Source of the DNA: Firmicutes bacterium UBA4996
Lineage (GTDB): Bacteria; Bacillota; Limnochordia; Darwinibacteriales; Darwinibacteriaceae
NCBI GenBank assembly: GCA_002396805.1
Contig: DGYW01000002.1
Coordinates: 1-28,471 of the forward strand
Direction: 5' to 3'
Length of the DNA: 28,471 nucleotides
The translations under genes were made by a program, and so were the position numbers. The notes beneath the pieces are model-generated. The model saw nothing but the letters and a program-made list of their open reading frames with translations. It was not told the DNA's origin and ran no database searches. Shown here one piece after another: positions 1 to 8,040 of this stretch; within the stretch, counting starts at the first letter, position 1; each line of letters opens with the position of its first letter.

Positions 1-116
1 CAAGTACGAAAACACCTCGGCGGAGGAATCGAGTCCTGCGCAGATGTACTTCGTCTATTCACTGTGTTTTTTCCATGATAACTACCACAACTACCATTAC
101 TGTCGCTATTACCCAT
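1..116 (-). CDS. Unknown protein, N-terminal fragment (runs off left edge)
   Basis: An open frame of 38 codons starts with ATG at 116 and has no stop before the window edge. It starts only 5 bases after the stop of the upstream minus-strand ORF. The purine-rich AGGTGAGGAG stretch that contains that stop is a suitable ribosome binding site, so the pair looks translationally coupled. The visible N-terminus is rich in Ser, Gly and Asn, then has a basic stretch and a Pro-Pro-Pro run. I recognise no family. The reading frame rests mainly on the binding site and coupling, so it could be spurious. Confidence 0.35.
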   Translation of the reverse strand, partial: MGNSDSNGSCGSYHGKNTVNRRSTSAQDSIPPPRCFRT

Positions 117-121
117 TCTCC

Positions 122-319
122 TCACCTCACTTTTCCGCACTCCGGGCAACAAAAAAACCATGCCAAAGCACGAACAATGACATGGATTAATCCACATTGA
201 TGAAATAGCAGCTTCAACTTAGTGAAACTGTATCCCCACCGTTCGAGCTTTAGCTCCATAGGGCATGAAATTGCATTAGACCATGCCTTGTTTTCGACAT
301 GACCTGCTAACCAGCTCAT
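122..319 (-). CDS. Small hypothetical protein, 65 aa
   Basis: ATG at 319 has GGAG five bases upstream; the frame stays open further upstream to a TTG at 346, but that has no good ribosome site. The predicted 65-residue product has a hydrophobic patch in its second half (around residues 35-58, LLFHQCGLIHVIVRALAWFF) and ends in Cys-Cys-Pro-Glu-Cys, a motif that could bind metal. The TGA stop lies inside the ribosome site of the next ORF downstream, which suggests a two-gene unit. No family is recognised. A non-coding explanation remains possible given the length. Confidence 0.35.
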   Translation of the reverse strand: MSWLAGHVENKAWSNAISCPMELKLERWGYSFTKLKLLFHQCGLIHVIVRALAWFFCCPECGKVR

Positions 320-515
320 GATGTCTCCATCACTCCGCGGCAGCAACCCGTATCCCTATGGTAGCCTTACCTACCGGAATATTCTATTTTTCAAACCGTG
401 TTCAGTATATACCTCGTCATTATCTTTGTCAAATTTCCACCCTCTATTTGGAAAGTCGCACCCTCATATATGGCTAGTCTTTCTCTCAAACTAAGGAGGA
501 AGGGAGGATACATTG

Positions 516-686
516 ATGTCCGCGGATAAAAAGCGCTACTGGAAAATACGAGATCTACCAATCGAAGCACATTCCACAGCAGCGTGGGCCAACATTAAAC
601 GGAAAAAACCGGTCTCCAAGGTTCCAGTTCCCAGCACACTGGATGTTGAATTGGCTCGTGAATGGGTTAATCAGAACCAAAAATAG
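516..686 (+). CDS. CDIF630_02480-type (DUF3787) small spore protein
   Basis: This 56-residue protein was too short for an ORF listing but is well supported. ATG at 516 follows GGGAGG by 8 bases (an adjacent in-frame TTG at 513 is the alternative), and a terminator follows the stop. The sequence has the family pattern as I remember it: a Thr-Ala-Ala-Trp-Ala-Asn block (residues 21-26), a Lys-rich stretch followed by PVSKVPVPS (32-40), and a C-terminal ELAREWVNQNQK. Proteins of this family are small clostridial spore-surface components; their exact role is unknown to me. It would be expressed late in sporulation, but I could not identify a convincing sporulation sigma-factor promoter in 347-515. 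It is the main direct hint that the organism sporulates. Confidence 0.75.
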   Translation: MSADKKRYWKIRDLPIEAHSTAAWANIKRKKPVSKVPVPSTLDVELAREWVNQNQK

Positions 687-693
687 GCGAAAG

Positions 694-735
694 AGCGGCC
701 ACCCCGGCTAGACAAGGGGACAGCCGCTTTTTCTG
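694..735 (+). terminator. Intrinsic terminator between convergent genes
   Basis: AGCGGC at 694-699 pairs with GCCGCT at 723-728, with a further CCCC/GGGG pairing inside, followed by a T-rich run. It ends the small spore-protein gene. It lies just beyond the 3' end of the convergent nifJ gene, whose own side is less T-rich, so it may act in both directions. Confidence 0.8.
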
Positions 736-742
736 TTAAATC

Positions 743-3700
743 TTAACTCGAATAGGTATAACTAGCCAGCCGTTGGTATTCTGCAAATCGTTCTCGAGCG
801 TCGGCTTCAGCTTGAGTAAATAACTCTTCTGCCACCTCTGGGAAGGTTCGGCTCAAAGAAGAATACCTTATCTCACTGTTGAGAAAATCTCTGAAGGAAG
901 CGGTTGGTTCTTTGGAGTCAAGACTAAAGGGGTTCTTCCCTTCCGCCCTTAAGAGAGGATTGTAGCGATAAAGATGCCAATAACCGGCTTCTACCGCTCG
1001 CTTTTCCTGGAGAATGCTAGTACCCATCCCACTCCGAATGCCGTGGTTAATGCATGGTGAGTAGGCGATGATTAGCGAAGGGCCTGGATAGCTTTCCGCC
1101 TCCAAAATGGTGCGAATGGTGTGGTTCATGTTGGCCCCCATGGCAATCTGAGCAACATAAACGTAGCCATAGGTCATGGCCATTCTGCCTAGATCCTTCT
1201 TACGAATGCGCTTACCCCCGGCAGCAAATTTAGCCACCGCTGCTGTAGGTGTAGCCTTTGAGGATTGCCCACCCGTATTAGAATAGACCTCCGTATCCAT
1301 AACTAGAATGTTCACATCCTCACCGAGGGCTAAAACGTGGTCAAGACCACCGTATCCAATGTCGTAAGCCCAGCCATCTCCCCCGATGATCCATTGAGAT
1401 TTCTTGCTGAAGTGCTCTCTGTTTCGTAAAATCTCAGCGGCTATTGCGCTTCCCGGTTTCCCCTCTGTTTCAATAAGCTCCACTAGTCTGCTTCCTGCCT
1501 GAACTGAAATCACCGGATCATCTTTTCCCTCTAGCCACTCGGCACAGGCGACTTTCAGCGCGTTAGACAACGACTCGCTCACATACTTTTCAACCAAATG
1601 AACCAAACGATTACGCATCTGTTCTACACCTACACGCATCCCGAAGCCAAACTCCGCATTGTCCTCGAAAAGAGAGTTAGCCCAAGCGGGACCATAGCCC
1701 CGTTCAGTCATGGTGTAGGGAAAAGAGGGAGCACTGGCACTATAAATGGAGGAACAACCTGTAGCGTTTGCTATAATCATGCGTTCACCAAAAAGTTGAG
1801 TGAGTAAACGTAAGTAGGGGGTCTCGCCACAACCTGGACAAGCACCATGAAACTCAAACAAGGGAGTGCGAAACTGACTGTTCTTCAGAGTACCCCAATC
1901 GGTCAAATGGGCCTTAGAAGTGATTGTTTGAGCATACAGCCAGTTATCGCTCTGTTTAGCGATCTCCTGTTCAGCAGGTTGCATGATCAGAGCTTTCCCC
2001 GGAGCTGGACAAACATCGGCACAATTTCCACAGCCGGTGCAATCCAATGGGCTAACCTGAATCCGGTAGCCCAAGCCTTCGAGTCCCTTACCAATGGCCG
2101 GCTTAGTATTGAATGTTTGGGGAGCGGTGGCCTGTTCCTCCTGATCCAACAGGAAGGGACGAACCACGGCGTGCGGGCACACAAATGAGCATTGATTGCA
2201 TTGGATGCACTTTTCCAACTGCCATTCGGGAATCATCACTGCAATTCCACGCTTTTCAAAGGCAGTGGTACCATTGGGAAAAGCGCCGTCTTCACTACCC
2301 CGGAAGGCACTTACGGGCAAATCATCCCCTTCATGACGCATCATGGGGATCTGAATTTCAGCTACAAAAGTAGGAACATCCACGATTTGATCCAAGGGCT
2401 CATCCGCAAGATCCACCCACTGGCTAGGCACCTCCACTTGCTTCAGGGCTGAAACACCTTGATCAATGGCGGAGATATTCATGGCCACAATGTTCTGTCC
2501 CTTTCTCCCGTAGAGGGTCTCAACCGACTCTTTAAGATAACCAAGGGCCTCCTCAACCGGAATCACCTGAGCCAGCTTAAAAAAAGCGGCTTGCATAATC
2601 ATGTTAATCCGGTTACCCAAGCCAATGTTTCCGGCAATGGAGATGGCATCAATAACGTAAAATTTGACCTGGTTTTGCGCCAGAGTCCGTTTGAGAGAAG
2701 CAGGAAGATGCTCTTCTAATTCGGCTCCGTTCCAAGGACAGTTAAGGACGAAGGTGCCCCCTGGCTTAATGCCCTTCAACAAGTCGTAATTGTTCACAAA
2801 CGCAGTGTTATGGCAGGCAATATAATCGGCTCGTTCTACCAAATAAGGCGCTTTAATGGGTTTCTTTCCAAAGCGTAAGTGGGACACTGTAGTACCCCCA
2901 GACTTTTTACTGTCGTAGGAAAAATAAGCTTGGGCATAAAGATCCGTATGTTCCCCAATAATCCGTATTGCCCCCTGATTAGCCCCTACCGTGCCATCTG
3001 AGCCTAAGCCCCAGAATTTACAGCTAATGGTGCCTTCTGGAGTGATCTCAATTGGTTCACCTTCTGGTAAAGACCTATGGCTCACATCATCAGTAATCCC
3101 AATTGTAAAACGGTCTAGAGGTGCTTGTTGCTGGAGATTCTTAAATACTGCTGCAATATGCGCGGGCCTAGTATCTTTGGAACCCAAACCATAGCGTCCA
3201 CCCACAATCACAGGCTGAGACCTTAGAGATTGACAAGCCTTCACTACATCTAGATATAAGGGTTCTCCTAAGGAACCTGGTTCCTTAGTACGATCTAAAA
3301 CGCCAATCTTTTTAACAGTCGGAGGCAAAACCTGGAGAAAATGCTGAACCGAGAAGGGGCGATAGAGGCGAACCTTCACCACTCCCACCTTTTGCCCCAG
3401 TGAATTTAGATAGTCAACCGTACCTTCGATGGTATCACAAACAGAGCCCATGGCTACAATAACTTCATCAGCCTGTGGATCTCCATAATAATCAAAAAGT
3501 GTGTAATGGCGACCTGTTAGTTTACCGAGGCGATCCATATACCCTTCCACTATTTCCGGAATCGCTTCATAAAAGGGATTGGCCAGTTCGCGACCTTGAA
3601 AGTAAATGTCAGGATTTTGGGCAGTACCCTTGGTAACTGGACGCTCGGGGTTTAGACCTCTTTTCCGAAATTCCTCCAACGCTTGTACGTCCAATAACTG

Positions 3701-4273
3701 GGCCATCTGATCATATTCCAAAGGTTCGATTTTTTGATACTCGTGAGAAGTGCGGAAACCGTCAAAAAAGTGCAAAAAGGGCACCCTTGCTGAAAGAGTA
3801 GCCAGGTGAGCCACACACGCTAAATCCATTACTTCTTGCACATTGACAGAGGCCAGAAGCGCAAAGCCAGTCTGGCGGCAAGCCATCACATCCTGATGAT
3901 CTCCAAAGATAGACAGGGCGTGGGTGGCAATGGCCCGAGCACTAACATGAAACACGCAGGGCAGGAGTTCACCTGCGATCTTGTACATGTTGGGGATCAT
4001 CAGTAACAACCCTTGGGACGCGGTAAAGGTGGTGGTAAGAGCTCCCACACTTAAGGAGCCGTGAACTGCCCCGGCTGCCCCGGCCTCTGATTGCATCTCT
4101 ACTACTTGCACCCGTTCACCGAACAAATTCATCCGACCGTGCGCACTCCACTCATCTACTAGTTCTGCCATTGGTGAAGAGGGAGTAATAGGATAAATCG
4201 CACTAACTTCTGTAAAGGCATAAGCTACATGGGCTGCAGCCTCATTGCCATCAATTGTAATGTGCTTGCTCAT
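743..4273 (-). CDS. nifJ: Pyruvate:ferredoxin (flavodoxin) oxidoreductase, single-chain
   Basis: This 1176-residue protein has the usual length of the homodimeric enzyme that oxidises pyruvate with CoA to acetyl-CoA, CO2 and reduced ferredoxin, or runs in reverse. Domains in order: N-terminal pyrimidine-binding domain with YPITPSSPMAE near residue 27, the gamma-type domain in the middle, and a two-[4Fe-4S] ferredoxin domain with CIQCNQCSFVCP from Cys689 and CTGCGNCADVCP from Cys745. The TPP-binding domain follows, with CPGCGE from Cys812 and the GDGWAYDIGYGG motif plus YSNTGGQSSK. All cluster cysteines of these motifs are present. The ATG at 4273 has GGAGG upstream. It is divergent from the glycine reductase operon. 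Acetyl phosphate from glycine reductase can be interconverted with acetyl-CoA, so the two are metabolically linked, but shared regulation is only inferred. Confidence 0.97.
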   Translation of the reverse strand: MSKHITIDGNEAAAHVAYAFTEVSAIYPITPSSPMAELVDEWSAHGRMNLFGERVQVVEMQSEAGAAGAVHGSLSVGALTTTFTASQGLLLMIPNMYKIAGELLPCVFHVSARAIATHALSIFGDHQDVMACRQTGFALLASVNVQEVMDLACVAHLATLSARVPFLHFFDGFRTSHEYQKIEPLEYDQMAQLLDVQALEEFRKRGLNPERPVTKGTAQNPDIYFQGRELANPFYEAIPEIVEGYMDRLGKLTGRHYTLFDYYGDPQADEVIVAMGSVCDTIEGTVDYLNSLGQKVGVVKVRLYRPFSVQHFLQVLPPTVKKIGVLDRTKEPGSLGEPLYLDVVKACQSLRSQPVIVGGRYGLGSKDTRPAHIAAVFKNLQQQAPLDRFTIGITDDVSHRSLPEGEPIEITPEGTISCKFWGLGSDGTVGANQGAIRIIGEHTDLYAQAYFSYDSKKSGGTTVSHLRFGKKPIKAPYLVERADYIACHNTAFVNNYDLLKGIKPGGTFVLNCPWNGAELEEHLPASLKRTLAQNQVKFYVIDAISIAGNIGLGNRINMIMQAAFFKLAQVIPVEEALGYLKESVETLYGRKGQNIVAMNISAIDQGVSALKQVEVPSQWVDLADEPLDQIVDVPTFVAEIQIPMMRHEGDDLPVSAFRGSEDGAFPNGTTAFEKRGIAVMIPEWQLEKCIQCNQCSFVCPHAVVRPFLLDQEEQATAPQTFNTKPAIGKGLEGLGYRIQVSPLDCTGCGNCADVCPAPGKALIMQPAEQEIAKQSDNWLYAQTITSKAHLTDWGTLKNSQFRTPLFEFHGACPGCGETPYLRLLTQLFGERMIIANATGCSSIYSASAPSFPYTMTERGYGPAWANSLFEDNAEFGFGMRVGVEQMRNRLVHLVEKYVSESLSNALKVACAEWLEGKDDPVISVQAGSRLVELIETEGKPGSAIAAEILRNREHFSKKSQWIIGGDGWAYDIGYGGLDHVLALGEDVNILVMDTEVYSNTGGQSSKATPTAAVAKFAAGGKRIRKKDLGRMAMTYGYVYVAQIAMGANMNHTIRTILEAESYPGPSLIIAYSPCINHGIRSGMGTSILQEKRAVEAGYWHLYRYNPLLRAEGKNPFSLDSKEPTASFRDFLNSEIRYSSLSRTFPEVAEELFTQAEADARERFAEYQRLASYTYSS

Positions 4274-4544
4274 GCTTCGACCTCCATTTTCTCGATCTCC
4301 CCTATATTATTTGGTAATTTTGCATTCTCATACAAAGAAGGGGGGAAGCAAATTGAATGCGAATTTCGGAAGCAATTTCCTAATTACTGGGCGGTAAAGA
4401 TTCTACACTTCCCCTTTGTGACGATATTCGCTAGCGCCAAATAACACCTTAAAAACATTAACAAAAGCCCGATAACTAGGAGGATTACTTACCATGATTG
4501 CATAATATGTTAGGTGAAAATGATTGCAGGAAGGAGGTTTCGCA
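4274..4544. other. Divergent intergenic region nifJ / trxA-grd
   Basis: These 271 bases must hold the promoters of both divergent units, but I find no confident -35/-10 pair on either strand. No glycine-riboswitch-like structure is apparent. Close to trxA, AGGAGG (4478-4483) precedes ATGATTGCATAA, a three-codon ORF. ATGATTGCA recurs at 4520-4528, and the real trxA start reads TTGATTGC, so the translation-start region looks duplicated. Confidence 0.5.
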
Positions 4545-4862
4545 TTGATTGCTTTAGATAAAGATTCTTGGGATGAACATATCCCCAATTCTAAAGGTTG
4601 GGTGCTAGTGGATTTTTGGGGCCCCCGCTGCAAGCCCTGCCTAGAACTAATGCCAGCTGTAGAAAGTCTTGCGGAGAAATATAACGATCAGATGACATTT
4701 TACTCTTTAGACACATCGAAGGCCATGCGCTTAGCCATGGCTCAAGGGGTAATGTCTTTACCGGTCATCGCTTTCTACCACAACGGCGAAAAGAAGGACG
4801 AGCTCAGTGGCAATTTTAACGCCCAAGATGTGGAAAACAAAATCCTTGAACTATTGGGTTAG
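4545..4862 (+). CDS. trxA: Thioredoxin of the glycine reductase operon
   Basis: This 105-residue thioredoxin has the redox motif WGPRCKPC with cysteines at 29 and 32, preceded by the usual VDFW strand. The cis-proline sits in the MSLPVIAFY segment. I place the start at TTG 4545, which has AAGGAGG 7 bases upstream; the open frame extends to a TTG at 4524 that lacks such a site. Thioredoxin is the electron donor that re-reduces the oxidised selenoprotein A/component C after acetyl phosphate release. Operon-specific thioredoxins with a non-GP active site (here K-P between the cysteines) are typical of grd clusters. It is first in the operon, 25 bases before grdE. No thioredoxin reductase or grdX gene is present nearby, unlike classic clostridial clusters. 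Confidence 0.93.
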   Translation: MIALDKDSWDEHIPNSKGWVLVDFWGPRCKPCLELMPAVESLAEKYNDQMTFYSLDTSKAMRLAMAQGVMSLPVIAFYHNGEKKDELSGNFNAQDVENKILELLG

Positions 4863-4887
4863 AAGTTAACGAAAAGGAGGTGAGTGT

Positions 4888-6174
4888 GTGCACTTGAAAG
4901 TTGGAAATATTTTCATTAACGATTTGCAATTCGGACCACAAACCGCAATCAAGAATCAAACCCTTTTCGTAGATAAGGACGAGCTTACAGACTTATTGCT
5001 TACCGACGAACACTTAGCTTCCATAGAGATCCAAATAGCTCACCCCGGCGAGTCTGTCCGCATCATGCCAGTGAAAGACGTCATCGAACCCCGGGTCAAA
5101 CCGGAGCAAGAGGGTGGAATCTTCCCTGGAATGGCAAGTAAGATGTTTACTGCCGGAAGTGGGCTCACCCACGTTATCAAGGGAGTTAGTGTAGTTACAA
5201 CAGGCAAGATTGTTGGTTACCAAGAAGGCATCATTGACATGAGTGGACCCGGGGCGGAGCTGTGTCCCTTCTCCAAATTACACAATTTGGTGATTGTGGC
5301 CCACCCGGTAACTGGAATCACTCCCTATCAACACGAGACTGCTCTCAGGCTCATGGGATTAAAAGCCGCCAATTATCTGGGAGAAGCCGCCCGCAACATT
5401 ACACCAGATGAAACGTTAAGGTACGAGCTACTCCCCTTACACGAATACCATAAGAACTATCCAAATTTGCCCAAGGTGGCTTACGTGTATATGCTTCAAA
5501 GCCAAGGTTTACTACACGACACCTATTTTTATGGGGTAGATGTAAAGAACATGGTGCCCACCTTAATGCACCCCACTGAAGTAATGGATGGGGCCATTGT
5601 AAGTGGAAACTGCGTATCGGCTTGTGACAAAAACACCACTTACCATCATCTGAATAACCCTGTTATTCACGATCTACTAGAGCGTCACGGTAAGGATTTG
5701 TGTTTCGTTGGTTGTGTGGTAACCAACGAGAACGTTACCTTGCTCGACAAGCAACGGTCTTCCGATTTGACCGCAAAACTAGTGGAGTTCTTGGGAGTGG
5801 ATGGGGTAATCATCACCGAAGAGGGCTTCGGTAATCCAGATACTGACCTAATTATGAATTGTACCAAGATTGAGGGCAAGGGTATCAAGACTGTCTTAAT
5901 TACCGACGAATATGCCGGGCAAGATGGTACTTCTCAATCTCTTGCTGATGGAAGTCCCTTAGCTGATGCCATTGTAAGCGGTGGCAACGCTAATGCCTTG
6001 ATTACCTTACCAGCAATGGACAGGGTGATCGGCAATATTGATCCAGTCGAAGTAATCGCGGGAGGCTTCAAGGGGAGCCGAAGTGCCGATGGTTCCATCA
6101 CTGTAGAATTACAAGCGATTATTGGGGCAACCAACGAGCTAGGCTTCAACAAACTAACTGCTCGCGAATATTAA
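4888..6174 (+). CDS. grdE: Glycine reductase component B, alpha/beta proprotein GrdE
   Basis: This 428-residue proprotein of the substrate-binding component B forms, with GrdB, the glycine-specific subcomplex that activates glycine as a Schiff base. The hallmark is the self-cleavage site SGNCVSACDKNT: Asn241-Cys242. In the family, cleavage before this Cys yields the two subunits and a pyruvoyl (carbonyl) group. The surrounding residues and the position agree with characterised GrdE as I remember it. Another conserved-looking Cys lies in GPGAELCPFSK (about residue 126). GTG at 4888 is preceded by AAGGAGG at 4874-4880. It is transcribed with trxA and grdA, the latter starting 18 bases after its stop. 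Confidence 0.96.
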   Translation: MHLKVGNIFINDLQFGPQTAIKNQTLFVDKDELTDLLLTDEHLASIEIQIAHPGESVRIMPVKDVIEPRVKPEQEGGIFPGMASKMFTAGSGLTHVIKGVSVVTTGKIVGYQEGIIDMSGPGAELCPFSKLHNLVIVAHPVTGITPYQHETALRLMGLKAANYLGEAARNITPDETLRYELLPLHEYHKNYPNLPKVAYVYMLQSQGLLHDTYFYGVDVKNMVPTLMHPTEVMDGAIVSGNCVSACDKNTTYHHLNNPVIHDLLERHGKDLCFVGCVVTNENVTLLDKQRSSDLTAKLVEFLGVDGVIITEEGFGNPDTDLIMNCTKIEGKGIKTVLITDEYAGQDGTSQSLADGSPLADAIVSGGNANALITLPAMDRVIGNIDPVEVIAGGFKGSRSADGSITVELQAIIGATNELGFNKLTAREY

Positions 6175-6192
6175 ATGAAGGAGGATTCGGTC

Positions 6193-6654
6193 ATGATCGA
6201 TCTCACAGGCAAACATGTTGCTGTTATTGGCGATCGGGACGGCATTCCAGGACCAGCCATTGAAGAATGTATCAAAAAGGCTGGCGGTACAGTAGTTTTC
6301 TCTACCACCGAATGCTTTGTTTGAACCGCCGCCGGCGCAATGGACATGGAAAACCAAACTCGGGTACTCGAGTTGGTAGAAAAATATGGTAAGGACTCAG
6401 TAGTTGTGGTTCTAGGGGGAGCAGAAGCAGAAGCTTCTGGTCTAGCCGCCGAAACCGTAACAACCGGAGATCCCACCTTTGCCGGTCCATTGACAGGGGT
6501 TCAGTTAGAACTCCCAGTATATCATATCTTTGAACTTAAAGAGATTATCCCTGAAGATGTATGGGAAGACCAGATCAGTATGATGGAGATGGTCTTAGAT
6601 GTAGACGAAATCGTCAAGGAGGTCACCACCTACCGCGAACGGAATGGGGGGTAA
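6193..6654 (+). CDS. grdA: Glycine reductase selenoprotein A (TGA = selenocysteine)
   Basis: The full gene is 153 codons plus TAA, reading through an in-frame TGA at 6322-6324 as selenocysteine 44. Standard gene callers would break it in two. The flanking residues are CFV-U-TAAGAMDMENQ, the signature of GrdA, which carries the carboxymethyl group as a selenoether from component B to component C. The Cys two residues before an intervening Val (C41-x-x-U44) provides the partner thiol. ATG 6193 follows AAGGAGG by 6-7 bases. Directly after the TGA, CGCC/GGCG (6327-6337) can fold into a short GC-rich stem. This may be part of a SECIS element, but it is closer to the codon than the one in grdB. The stop is 3 bases before the grdB start. 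Confidence 0.96.
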
Positions 6655-6657
6655 AAT

Positions 6658-7965
6658 GTGGAAGCAAAACGGATAGTCGTCTATTTGAATCAGTTTTTCG
6701 GCCAAATTGGTGGTGAGGAAGAGGCCAATACCCCTCCTCAAAGTTTTGACAAACCAGTTGGCCCAGGTATGGGCCTGCAACAACTACTACCCAAAAATTG
6801 CACCATTGTAGGCACAATCGTCTGTGGAGATGGATATTTCAACGAAAACCTTGAAGAAGCCAGTGCCACGGTGCAAAAAATGCTGGATAGTTTCCAGCCC
6901 CATGTGGTTGTGGCGGGACCAGCCTTTAACGCAGGGCGTTATGGTATGGCCTGCGGCACTGTGGGGAAAATTGCCCACGGAATGGGGATTCCTGCAGTGT
7001 CAGGTATGTATCCAGAAAATCCAGGTGTAGAGAGCTATCGCCAGTATCTGTATATCGTTGAAACAGGAAACTCGGCCGCAAGTATGCGCACTGCTTTGCC
7101 CAGTATGGCGAAATTAGCTGGCAAGCTCGCCAACCAAGAGGTTGTGGGTTCACCTGCAGAAGAAGGTTACCTCAGTCGAGGCATCCGTCAAAACATAGTT
7201 GTAGAGCAAAGGGGCTCGCAGCGAGCTATTGAGATGCTTCTCAGGAAACTAAATGAAGAGCAGTTCGAAACGGAGTATCCAATCCCCCATTTTGATCGGG
7301 TAGACCCGGCTGATGCCTTAGCGGACCTTAGTAAAATTACAGTGGCTTTAGTCACCAGTGGAGGGATTGTACCCAAGGGTAACCCCGATCGCATTGAAGC
7401 TTCTAGCGCTTCGCGGTATGGTAAGTATAGCATCAAGGGATTGACTTCCTTAAGCAGCGATTCGTTTGAGACTGCCCACGGTGGTTATGACCCTGTTTAT
7501 GCTAATCAGGTACCTGATCGAGTAGTGCCTGTGGATGCCCTACGGGCCCTAGAAAAGGAAGGTAAAATTGGTCAGCTCTTCCCCTACTTTTACTCCACAG
7601 TAGGAAACGGCACATCTGTCGCTAATGCCAAGTCCTTTGCAGCAGAAATCGCCCAAGAATTGGTGAGCACAGGTGTCCAAGCTGTAATCCTCACCAGCAC
7701 TTGAGGGACCTGTACTCGTTGCGGCGCAACGATGGTAAAAGAGATTGAGCGGATGGGAATTCCTGTTGTTCACGTGTGTACAGTGACACCCATCTCCCTC
7801 ACTGTAGGGGCCAATCGTATTGTCCCAGCAGTGGCCATCCCTTATCCCTTGGGGAATCCTAAAGTTACAGGTCAAGAAGAGTTTAACTTACGGAAGAAAA
7901 TCGTGGAGCGGGCTCTCCTATCACTAACTAAACCTGTTTCCGAACAAACTGTCTTTGACAACTAA
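6658..7965 (+). CDS. grdB: Glycine reductase component B, selenoprotein gamma subunit GrdB
   Basis: This 435-residue selenoprotein reads through TGA at 7702-7704 as selenocysteine 349. The context is ILTST-U-GTCTRCGATM, the GrdB active-site signature, and the downstream part continues in the same frame to TAA at 7963-7965. GrdB pairs with cleaved GrdE to deprotonate and transfer glycine to GrdA. GTG at 6658 is 3 bases after the grdA stop; the G-rich run at 6645-6651 is the only ribosome site, so coupling with grdA is likely. The sequence is typical of glycine-specific GrdB (no sarcosine or betaine paralogue is present here), but substrate choice cannot be proven from sequence alone. Confidence 0.96.
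7705..7731 (+). promoter_or_regulatory. SECIS-like stem-loop in grdB
   Basis: CGTTGC (7717-7722) and GCAACG (7726-7731) form a perfect 6-bp stem with a GGC loop, starting 12 bases after the selenocysteine TGA. Bacterial SECIS hairpins sit directly downstream of the codon within the coding sequence, so position fits. The role is inferred. Confidence 0.65.
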
Positions 7966-7973
7966 TGTCAGGG

Positions 7974-8020
7974 CGCCCTTCCCCATGGACGGACTCCGCC
8001 CACGGGAAGGGCGTTTCTGT
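7974..8020 (+). terminator. Terminator-like hairpin inside the grd operon
   Basis: CGCCCTTCCC (7974-7983) pairs perfectly with GGGAAGGGCG (8004-8013) and is followed by a T-rich tract. It lies between grdB and the grdCD fusion, 20 bases before the latter's start. It may lower expression of component C relative to A/B, or protect a processed 3' end. Confidence 0.75.
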
Positions 8021-8040
8021 TTCTCTTGGAGGTGTGTTTA

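Noticed and set aside
1847..2188. Plus-strand ORF of 113 codons inside the nifJ region
   Set aside because: It is a shadow of the well-supported minus-strand nifJ frame, with no family resemblance; the other small plus-strand ORFs between 1598 and 3194 are the same.
4274..4544. Glycine riboswitch upstream of the grd operon
   Set aside because: It was expected from biology, but I find no tandem aptamer-like conserved blocks in the stretch.
6340..6654. Separate gene after a short grdA fragment
   Set aside because: It is the continuation of GrdA after selenocysteine 44.
7732..7965. Separate 77-codon gene after grdB
   Set aside because: It is the C-terminal part of GrdB after selenocysteine 349, read in the same frame.
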